Shown piece after piece: positions 1-4,855 of a DNA stretch of 5,417 bases (its first letter is position 1; every line of letters starts with the position of its first letter). The stretch lies in NCBI GenBank assembly GCA_025450555.1, contig JANWHF010000164.1, positions 1 to 5,417 of the forward strand, read 5' to 3'. The stretch is from Tepidisphaeraceae bacterium. Its GTDB lineage: Bacteria; Planctomycetota; Phycisphaerae; Tepidisphaerales; Tepidisphaeraceae. The translations under genes were made by a program, and so were the position numbers. The notes under the pieces were generated by a model that was not told where the DNA came from, made no database searches, and saw nothing but the letters and a program-made list of their open reading frames with translations.

Positions 1-125
1 CCGTGGCCCAATCGCTGCAGCAACCGCCAAACCGCGCGCCGCGATGCGATTGCTCCGCGGCGAAGTTTCGCAGTATCTTTAGAGTCGCTGCGTTCCGGAC
101 ACGAATTGATTGCCGCGAAATACAT
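1..125 (-). CDS. Partial hypothetical protein, N-terminal 41 residues only
   Basis: This is the 5' end of a gene that reads leftwards out of the window. The ATG on the minus strand (complement of 123-125) is preceded by AGGAG (complement of 132-136) with a six-base spacer, one of the best ribosome binding sites in the window. The frame then stays open for 41 codons to the edge. The visible residues begin MYFAAINSCPERSDSKD and continue into an Arg/Ala-rich stretch ending RRAVWRLLQRLGH. No family can be recognised from so short a piece, and no signal peptide is obvious. It begins 42 bp after the stop of the Rnk-like gene on the same strand with no visible terminator between them, so it is probably the third gene of the hpf-rnk operon. 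An accidental open frame is possible, but the strong binding site argues against it. Confidence 0.55.
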   Translation of the reverse strand, partial: MYFAAINSCPERSDSKDTAKLRRGAIASRRAVWRLLQRLGH

Positions 126-131
126 GATTTG

Positions 132-148
132 CTCCTTTCGCGCGCGAA
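132..148 (-). promoter_or_regulatory. Strong Shine-Dalgarno next to a 12-bp perfect palindrome
   Basis: The AGGAG element (complement of 132-136) lies six bases before the ATG of the leftmost gene and fixes its start. The perfect palindrome TTCGCGCGCGAA (137-148) directly abuts it on the 5' side. In the messenger RNA this could only form a short hairpin; as DNA it could be an operator. The binding site is well supported, while any regulatory role of the palindrome is speculation. Confidence 0.45.
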
Positions 149-167
149 CAGCGTTGGCCTCACACCG

Positions 168-737
168 TTACAGATGCAGGTCGCCCGCGGCCTCAGGTTG
201 GTATAAAACCTTCTCGATCACGAATCGTCGCGTTCCGCGTTCAGTGCCTGGACCGGCAGATTCGCCGGCGCGACACCCCAAAATGGCCGTGCCCAAAATT
301 GAAAGCACCGAAACCGAAGCGCTCTCACCACCGGCTCCAAGCGGGTAGACAACCGTCAGAGGGACATGCGCCCGCGAGACGGCATCAAAAACTCGAACGG
401 TCGAATTCATCGTGACCACGTCAGCCGCAACGTTCCACGGAAAAATGATTTGGGCCAGGCGCAGCTTCCGTTCCAGGGCGTTGATGTAACCGCCCAGGGC
501 CCGCTTTCCGCAGCTTGCGCGGATGAGGGCCTTGAGACGCCGAAAGTCGTCGATGGTGATCACGGTCATCGCGTCGCCACCCGGCGGTTGATGCTCTTCC
601 CCGCATGGAAATACGTCGGATTTTTCCCGCGGGGCTTCCGGCGCGACCGGATCAAAATCGAGAAAGAGCTCGACCGATCGGGTGGAGGACCTGTCTTCGC
701 GCCACCTGTCTGGGTTGGTCTTATCGATACCTTTCAT
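168..737 (-). CDS. rnk: Rnk-type nucleoside diphosphate kinase regulator (GreA/GreB C-terminal-like) with N-terminal extension
   Basis: The C-terminal 133 residues match the Rnk family, small proteins with an N-terminal helical part and a C-terminal FKBP-like domain shared with the transcript cleavage factors GreA/GreB. Rnk is known to bind RNA polymerase and was first described as a regulator of nucleoside diphosphate kinase. The diagnostic pieces are DVVTMNS (about residues 106-112), a central LTVVYP strand, GTAILGCRAGES, and the C-terminal LYQPEAAGD (about 178-186). From this start the protein has 189 residues, against about 136 in E. coli Rnk. The extra 56 N-terminal residues are acidic, Pro-rich and unassigned. 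This start was chosen because AGG lies seven bases before it. Two other in-frame starts exist: position 788 (206 residues, 12 bp after the hpf stop, weak binding site) and 569 (133 residues, close to standard Rnk length, weak GGTGG). It is co-directional with and downstream of hpf. The family call is firm; the start is not. Confidence 0.85.
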   Translation of the reverse strand: MKGIDKTNPDRWREDRSSTRSVELFLDFDPVAPEAPREKSDVFPCGEEHQPPGGDAMTVITIDDFRRLKALIRASCGKRALGGYINALERKLRLAQIIFPWNVAADVVTMNSTVRVFDAVSRAHVPLTVVYPLGAGGESASVSVLSILGTAILGCRAGESAGPGTERGTRRFVIEKVLYQPEAAGDLHL

Positions 738-800
738 GGCGTCGCCTGCCTTTCTGCGTTCAGCATTTGATGAATTAATTGCGGTCATTGGGCCTGGATA

Positions 801-1151
801 TTAAGGCATCACCATCGCGCCGGGCCGCTGCGGGTCTCTTCGCTCGCGACGGATCTGTCGAGCCAGGAGCCGCTGCACCGAGCGACGAACGCGGGCCGCA
901 GCTTTGTCCGCGGCGACGTACAAATCTTCCTGAATCGCTTCAGTGACGATGGTGCCCCGATGACGAACTGCAGCAACCATGCTGCACCGCTTATCGATCC
1001 CGCCATGATTTGCATTCACGTCCTCGAGCCGTGCCGTGACCTTCACGACCCAGGCGGCAAACGGTCGCAAGGCCGATTTGATCCGCGATTCAACGTGAGC
1101 ACGAATTCCTTCGGTCAATGCGAAACCCATGGCTCTGATATGAATGTCCAT
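801..1151 (-). CDS. hpf: Ribosome hibernation-promoting factor / ribosome-associated inhibitor A family, short form
   Basis: This 116-residue protein belongs to the HPF/RaiA (YfiA) family, which binds the 30S decoding region in starved or stressed cells and silences ribosomes. The family pattern is visible throughout: an N-terminal MDIHIRA strand, a first helix with LTEGIRAHVESRIKSAL, strand KVTARLEDVNANHGG (about 37-51), strands around CSMVAAVRHRGTIVTEA, and a second helix beginning EDLYVAADKAAARVRRSVQR (about 75-94). A basic Arg-rich tail follows, ending in MVMP. Its length is near RaiA (about 112 residues). It lacks the roughly 80-residue C-terminal dimerisation domain of long-form HPF, so it should act like short HPF or RaiA; which of the two cannot be settled from sequence alone. 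The start is well supported by GAGAGG six bases upstream. It appears to be the first gene of an hpf-rnk unit and is divergent from the NhaR-like regulator. Confidence 0.88.
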   Translation of the reverse strand: MDIHIRAMGFALTEGIRAHVESRIKSALRPFAAWVVKVTARLEDVNANHGGIDKRCSMVAAVRHRGTIVTEAIQEDLYVAADKAAARVRRSVQRLLARQIRRERRDPQRPGAMVMP

Positions 1152-1311
1152 CTCACACCTCTCATATCCGACCCCGGATCAGGACGTTCCTGGACGGGCG
1201 TCGGCAACTGCGCTACCCCCATTGACGCGACATGCTACGATCCGGAAACGTATAGATAAAATACGATCTTTCGATCTTTCATATTGAATATCTGAATGAA
1301 TGGAGGCAGTG
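1152..1311. promoter_or_regulatory. Divergent control region between hpf and the nhaR-like gene
   Basis: This is the only non-coding space from which both hpf (leftwards) and nhaR (rightwards) can be transcribed. The half nearest nhaR is markedly AT-rich. It holds TAAAAT (1257-1262) and TATAGA (1251-1256) as possible plus-strand -10 elements; the TTGACG at 1222-1227 is too far from both to be a convincing -35 partner. GATCTTTC is directly repeated in tandem (1265-1280). A perfect dyad ATATT-G-AATAT (1281-1291) follows at once and resembles the T-N11-A dyads bound by LysR-type regulators. The hpf-proximal half carries ATCCG-ACCC-CGGAT (1166-1179). GGAGG (1302-1306) lies five bases before the chosen nhaR start. 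The region's role is inferred from layout, and the individual sites are unproven. Confidence 0.5.
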
Positions 1312-2205
1312 ATGAAATGGATGAATTACAACCACCTGTATTATTTCTGGATGGTGGCGCGCGAGGGAGGCGTTGTGCGCGCCAGCGAAGAATTGATGGT
1401 TTCGCAGCCGACGGTCAGCAATCAGCTTCGGGAATTGGAGAAGTCGATGGGCCAGAAGCTCTTCCAGCGAGCCGGCCGCGGGATTCGGCTCACGGAGGCC
1501 GGCCGCGTCGCGTTCAACTATGCCAATGAAATCTTTTCGCTGGGACAGGAAATGCAAAACGCGCTCGAGCACCACGCGTCAGGGCCGGTGCCGAGGCTGG
1601 CGGTGGGCCTGCTTGATGTGATTCCAAAACCGGTGGCTCACCAGCTCCTGATGCCGGCCATGAAGCTTCCCGTCGTGCCGCGGCTGATTTGCCGCGAAGA
1701 CAAGGCCGACCGCCTTCTGGCCGACCTGGCGGCGCGCCGTACGGAACTGGTGCTCAGCGATTCTCCCGTCGGCACCGCGATCCAGGTGGCCAGCTATAAC
1801 CATATGCTGGGCGAATCGGGCGTCTCGTTCTTCGCGACGAAAGAACTGACCGAGCGATACAAGCGCGGCTTTCCCAAGTCGCTCAACGGTGCGCCCATGC
1901 TGTTGCCGACCGATCACACTCAGGTCAGGCGATCGCTGAACATCTGGTTCGACGCCAAGCGCGTGCAGCCATTGGTGGCGGGTGAATTTGACGACAGCGC
2001 GTTGATGTTCTGGTTCGGCCGCGCCGGCGCGGGCATCTTTCCCGGCCCAACGTTGATCGAAACCGCGCTTCGGCGTGAGATGGACCTTCAGGTGTGTGGA
2101 AGAGCGCGAGAGGTGCGCGAACATTTCTACGCGATCACGCTTGAAGAAAAGCCGACCAATCCAGCGGTCGTCGCCATCTGCAAGCAAAAATTGCTGGGGA
2201 CTTAG
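1312..2205 (+). CDS. nhaR: NhaR-type LysR-family transcriptional regulator
   Basis: This 297-residue protein is a LysR-type regulator most like NhaR, which in E. coli activates the Na+/H+ antiporter gene nhaA and stress and biofilm genes in response to Na+ and pH. The NhaR signature NYNHLYYFWMVAREG lies at the N-terminus (about residues 5-19). A winged helix-turn-helix follows (ASEELMVSQPTVSNQLRELE, about 24-43), then LFQRAGRGIRLTEAGR and a linker helix. The effector-binding part keeps NhaR-like segments such as LVLSDSPVGTAIQ, ESGVSFF and GEFDDSALMFWFGRAGAGIF. E. coli NhaR has 301 residues, so this one is full length. An ATG four codons upstream (1300) gives 301 residues but has no binding site and would place the GGAGG at 1302-1306 inside the gene; the start at 1312 has that GGAGG five bases upstream. 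No antiporter gene is in the window, so its target here is unknown. The divergent hpf unit is the obvious candidate. Confidence 0.88.
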   Translation: MKWMNYNHLYYFWMVAREGGVVRASEELMVSQPTVSNQLRELEKSMGQKLFQRAGRGIRLTEAGRVAFNYANEIFSLGQEMQNALEHHASGPVPRLAVGLLDVIPKPVAHQLLMPAMKLPVVPRLICREDKADRLLADLAARRTELVLSDSPVGTAIQVASYNHMLGESGVSFFATKELTERYKRGFPKSLNGAPMLLPTDHTQVRRSLNIWFDAKRVQPLVAGEFDDSALMFWFGRAGAGIFPGPTLIETALRREMDLQVCGRAREVREHFYAITLEEKPTNPAVVAICKQKLLGT

Positions 2206-2343
2206 CAGCTTCTCATCGAAATCGATTTGCCGTGAGAAAAAGATCGGTAGGGCTCGATTATAAATCCTCGGTTCCGCGGACCGGTGCCCTATCCAATTGA
2301 GCTACGGTTGCGGCGATGCAAAGCGAGTGCAGCGGACGATCGA
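2206..2343. other. Convergent gap between nhaR and the lipoprotein gene
   Basis: The stop codons of two convergent genes flank this 138-bp gap. It holds a short dyad just after nhaR, TTCTCA (2210-2215) with TGAGAA (2233-2238), around the internal palindrome AAATCGATTT (2219-2228). The dyad is followed by an A-run, so it lacks the T-run of a plus-strand intrinsic terminator and is at best a weak terminator for either gene. The rest is the degenerate tRNA-Arg copy, annotated separately. Confidence 0.4.
2239..2311 (-). pseudogene. Degenerate tRNA-Arg copy
   Basis: On the minus strand this stretch copies the intact tRNA-Arg found at 4718-4791. The 49 bases 2263-2311 align without gaps to 4743-4791 with six differences. 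The D arm is intact (one G-U pair) and the anticodon stem keeps four of five pairs. It cannot be a normal tRNA. The universal U33 is a C (loop CCGCGGA, which would give anticodon GCG, also arginine). The T stem no longer pairs, one base is missing in the T loop, and the 3' acceptor strand is replaced by unrelated CGATCTT sequence. The 5' acceptor strand also differs at one base (GCAACCG). The 3' boundary is approximate, because recognisable similarity stops near 2246. Its 5' end lies 32 bp after the lipoprotein stop codon, and no promoter is visible. It could be a decayed duplicate or the scar of an insertion event. Confidence 0.75.
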
Positions 2344-2907
2344 TCATCTGGGCGGAGCCGGCTTCAGCTCCCAGGAAGCGCCGGATTGTCGATGGATTGC
2401 CAGCGCCACTTGATCGGTCGTGGACAACTCAAAGTGATCTGTTTTTGCGGGAAACACCGGAAAAAGTGCGTTATTCCGTTGGAGGTTTACATATCGCCGA
2501 AGCGAGTCGGGGTTTGGTGGACTCACCTGCCAGCAGGTCTTATCTGGCGACCAGGAAAAACCAACGAGCCGGATATCGCGCACCGCACCATGCTGAATCA
2601 GGCCCACCAGGTAGATGAACCATTGGCGGCCCGCGATCAGGCGGCGGCCCAGCAGCAATCCGCTGGCATCGCTGGAATGTTCGATATCCGGCTCGCCGAT
2701 CATCGCAAAGCCACGCCGGGAATCGGGAAGCGTCGTGTCGCGCAGAACGATGGGATCCCCGTTGCCCTCATCGCGCACGTATTGTTCGACGGCATGCTGC
2801 CAGGTGGCGAGGGTGACAGTCATCGGACGTGGGCCCGGCCCCGGCTCGGCGCAGCCGCCGGCGAGCAGCATCAATAGACACGCGATTCCCAAAGTCGAGG
2901 TTTTCAT
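2344..2907 (-). CDS. Predicted small lipoprotein of unknown function
   Basis: This 187-residue protein starts with a short signal peptide, MKTSTLGIACLLMLLAGGC, ending in a lipobox-like LAGGC with Cys19 as the likely lipidated residue. The mature part begins with a Pro/Gly-rich spacer (AEPGPGPRP) as in many anchored lipoproteins. It contains a mixed alpha/beta-looking domain with segments such as RQWFIYLVGLIQHGAVRDIRLVGF (shown here in part: RQWFIYLVGL, about 94-103) and a second cysteine at about 125. I do not recognise a family. The start lies one base after the stop codon of the upstream ankyrin gene and has no Shine-Dalgarno of its own (the preceding bases read CCTCCCTGCTCAG), so it is probably translated by coupling to that gene. 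This implies one operon and perhaps a shared site of action in the envelope. Lipidation is a prediction from the lipobox alone. Confidence 0.75.
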   Translation of the reverse strand: MKTSTLGIACLLMLLAGGCAEPGPGPRPMTVTLATWQHAVEQYVRDEGNGDPIVLRDTTLPDSRRGFAMIGEPDIEHSSDASGLLLGRRLIAGRQWFIYLVGLIQHGAVRDIRLVGFSWSPDKTCWQVSPPNPDSLRRYVNLQRNNALFPVFPAKTDHFELSTTDQVALAIHRQSGASWELKPAPPR

Positions 2908-2908
2908 A

Positions 2909-4519
2909 TCATCTGAGCAGGGAGGCGATGCGATCGTTATGCCGAGCGGCGGCGACGTCGGCGGCCGTCATCTGGCGCCGATCCCGCGCCAGCCGATCGG
3001 CCCCGTGCAACAGCAGGAATTGGACGATCTGAGGATTCCCGCCTAGCGCTGCCTCGTGCAGTGGCGTCGATCCGGCGGCGTTGGTCGCGTTCACCGACGC
3101 CCCGGATTCCACCAGCTCGCGCACCATCTCTAGATGAGCACTCCGGCAGGCCAGGTGCAGCGGAGTGGTTTGATAAGCATCCGCGGCATTTGGATTGGCG
3201 CCCCCGGCCAGCAGCTTCGCGGCCGCGTCGATCTTTCCCGCCAGTGCCGCATCATGCAGCGGTGTTCGGCCAAATTCATCGGGATGGGCGGCAGGGGAGG
3301 CTGACGCCAAACCGGGAGAGAGTGCGCCAGTTCTTTTCAACTTAGCTGGAAGCTTGTATGCAACAAGCAATGGAGCGCCTTCGTCATTTTCGCGCGCCGC
3401 CACGCCCGACGCGCTATGGTGAGAATCGTCATCAGTCGGATCCGCCGTCCCTTGGAAACAGGAATTGGCGATTGACACCAGTTCCGCCGGCCGCCCGCGG
3501 TGGCCATAATCAATTCCCCAGAAGGTGCTCAACTCCTCCAACTTCTGCTGAAAGTACTCCCGCGGGCGCGGCGAGCCATCGGGGGTGCGGTATCGCCATA
3601 GGATCGCCGGCGTCCGTTCGCGCACCGCAGCTCTCAGCGCGGGGCGCATCGACAGATCAAAAAATCCCGGATTCAGCGCCTCATCGAGATGATCCGTGAT
3701 GAACAGCGCAAAAAAGTCCGAGTCCCGGCGGACGTGGTCGGCCAACTTCCACAGTGGCCCATCGCGCACGACCATCGGCGGACGCATTACGCCGGCGATC
3801 AATGTCTCTTCTGCCACATTTCGATAAAACAGGAAACCGAGGTAATTGGCCGCCAGGTCACCGTTCGCGTAATCGCCGTTGGCTGCGAGTCCGAGCCATC
3901 CGGCTTCGGAGCCGGGGCCTTGGGTTCCGATCCGCACAGCGGCGGCCACGGCTTGCGATTCACTTTCTCCGCGCTTTTTGGCCAGCCGCCACGCCCAGTA
4001 GTAGGCAATTCCTTCATCCGTGAAATGCCCCAGTTTATCGGTGCCCATGTACGTGCCATAGACCTTGATCGTCGAGGCGAAAAACCAGCGAGAGAAGACG
4101 CGATAGTCCAGTGGGGCAAAAGCATGCTCGTAAATGTTGTGATCGGTTTCCCGATAGGAAACCAGCCGGCCCGGATAGCGTTCGCGCATTGCATTGGACA
4201 GGAATAGCCACTCGAACGCCTCGATTTCGTGAACCGACCACGGTAGCGAGGAATGGATATTGTCCACGAGTTGCTCGGGGCGCTGCAGCGTGGCTACGTC
4301 GCCGCCACTTTTCATGGCAGCCAGAATCTGCTCATTGGTTTTTTTCACCCCCGCATCCAGCAGATCATAAGCCCATTGACTGAAAAATGGCCCCAGGTCA
4401 ACGAACTCGCGCCCGATAGGCGTCGTGAATTGATCCGTCTCATGAGCCGCGAGCGGTTCAGCCGCGCATCCTAAAAAGAATATCAAGAGGATCCAGAGCG
4501 GACCGGTCCCGCGTCGCAT
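2909..4519 (-). CDS. Exported ankyrin-repeat protein with an unassigned N-terminal DKLGHF domain
   Basis: This is a 536-residue protein. Residues 1-25 form a signal peptide: basic MRRG, a hydrophobic core, then LGC with Cys18 as a possible but imperfect lipobox, or alternatively cleavage near PLAA. Residues about 30-350 form a Trp/Tyr/Phe-rich domain I cannot name. It has TDKLGHFTDEG at 160-170 and NGDLAANYLGF at 219-229; the polar residues D161, H165, E169, N219 and D221 are candidate functional sites. A hydrophilic linker (about 355-410) leads to ankyrin repeats at 414-446, 447-479 and 480-512 (each with TPLH) and a partial fourth at 513-536, so the protein ends in a protein-binding module. 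The start was chosen because GGGGGA lies six bases upstream and a signal peptide follows. The in-frame ATG at 4702 would add 61 residues without signal-peptide character. The lipoprotein gene follows after one base. Confidence 0.82.
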   Translation of the reverse strand: MRRGTGPLWILLIFFLGCAAEPLAAHETDQFTTPIGREFVDLGPFFSQWAYDLLDAGVKKTNEQILAAMKSGGDVATLQRPEQLVDNIHSSLPWSVHEIEAFEWLFLSNAMRERYPGRLVSYRETDHNIYEHAFAPLDYRVFSRWFFASTIKVYGTYMGTDKLGHFTDEGIAYYWAWRLAKKRGESESQAVAAAVRIGTQGPGSEAGWLGLAANGDYANGDLAANYLGFLFYRNVAEETLIAGVMRPPMVVRDGPLWKLADHVRRDSDFFALFITDHLDEALNPGFFDLSMRPALRAAVRERTPAILWRYRTPDGSPRPREYFQQKLEELSTFWGIDYGHRGRPAELVSIANSCFQGTADPTDDDSHHSASGVAARENDEGAPLLVAYKLPAKLKRTGALSPGLASASPAAHPDEFGRTPLHDAALAGKIDAAAKLLAGGANPNAADAYQTTPLHLACRSAHLEMVRELVESGASVNATNAAGSTPLHEAALGGNPQIVQFLLLHGADRLARDRRQMTAADVAAARHNDRIASLLR

Positions 4520-4717
4520 GAGGCATCCCCCGAATTGAGGTGCGATTAAATCCAAGCGTTCGCCGTCAAAGAACCTGCGAGCATGCGGGGAAGGCATACG
4601 AACCGCGTGCCAACGGCATTTGCATGTAAATAGGGTATTGCGGTTATACGTCCGTCTGAAAACCCGAATGACGGTCGTAGCTTCAGCGCACCAGCCACGC
4701 AAACAGGGGGGAAAGAG
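4520..4717 (-). promoter_or_regulatory. Upstream region of the ankyrin-lipoprotein operon
   Basis: This 198-bp stretch separates the tRNA-Arg from the ankyrin gene, both transcribed leftwards. It should hold the tRNA 3' end processing or termination signals and the operon promoter, unless the tRNA transcript reads through. Visible elements are a GGGGGA binding site (complement of 4526-4531 region), a minus-strand TTGACG (complement of 4564-4569) with TTTAAT (complement of 4545-4550) only 13 bases further, a TATAAC on the minus strand near 4645, and a near-palindrome ATTTGCATGTAAAT (4618-4631). None forms a textbook promoter, and no clear hairpin-plus-T-run terminator follows the tRNA. Confidence 0.35.
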
Positions 4718-4791
<74 letters not shown>

Positions 4792-4855
4792 GGCAATCGC
4801 GACGGATTGTAGCGGGTCGTCGTCGTTTCTCCAGTGACTCGCATATGATGCGAAC
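4792..4855. promoter_or_regulatory. Divergent promoter region for tRNA-Arg and the YpdA-like gene
   Basis: Only 64 bp separate the tRNA 5' end from the first ATG of the oppositely directed oxidoreductase gene, so both promoters must lie here or overlap the genes. On the minus strand TACAAT (complement of 4806-4811) fits a tRNA -10 box, with a 4/6 match TGGAGA (complement of 4828-4833) 16 bases upstream. On the plus strand TATGAT (4844-4849) fits a -10 box for the oxidoreductase gene; no convincing -35 is visible. The TATGAT lies within the imperfect dyad GCAT-ATG-ATGC (4841-4851). Confidence 0.45.

Noticed and set aside
1300..1311. Four-codon upstream start for nhaR
   Set aside because: It has no binding site, and the GGAGG at 1302-1306 would lie inside the gene; NhaR-like N-termini begin close to the NYNHLYYFW motif.
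1279..2187. Long open frames on the minus strand opposite nhaR
   Set aside because: They lie fully over a clearly recognisable LysR protein, are His/Arg-rich, and have no family features; they are shadows of GC-rich coding sequence.
2210..2241. Intrinsic terminator after nhaR
   Set aside because: The TTCTCA/TGAGAA stem is short, AT-rich and has a 17-base loop; it is followed by A residues rather than T on the plus strand.
2284..2877. Plus-strand open frame of 197 codons opposite the lipoprotein gene
   Set aside because: The minus-strand frame has a signal peptide with lipobox and is coupled to the ankyrin gene, whereas this frame starts in the tRNA remnant and has no recognisable features.
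3689..4207. Plus-strand open frame of 172 codons opposite the ankyrin gene
   Set aside because: It is antisense to the well-supported exported protein domain, with no binding site or domain.
4645..4684. Terminator hairpin downstream of tRNA-Arg
   Set aside because: A five-base CCGTC/GACGG match with a long loop and no T-run after it is not enough.
4520..4702. N-terminal extension of the ankyrin gene to an ATG at 4702
   Set aside because: The extra 61 residues are Arg/Cys-rich without domain character and would bury the signal peptide that begins at 4519, which has its own GGGGGA binding site.
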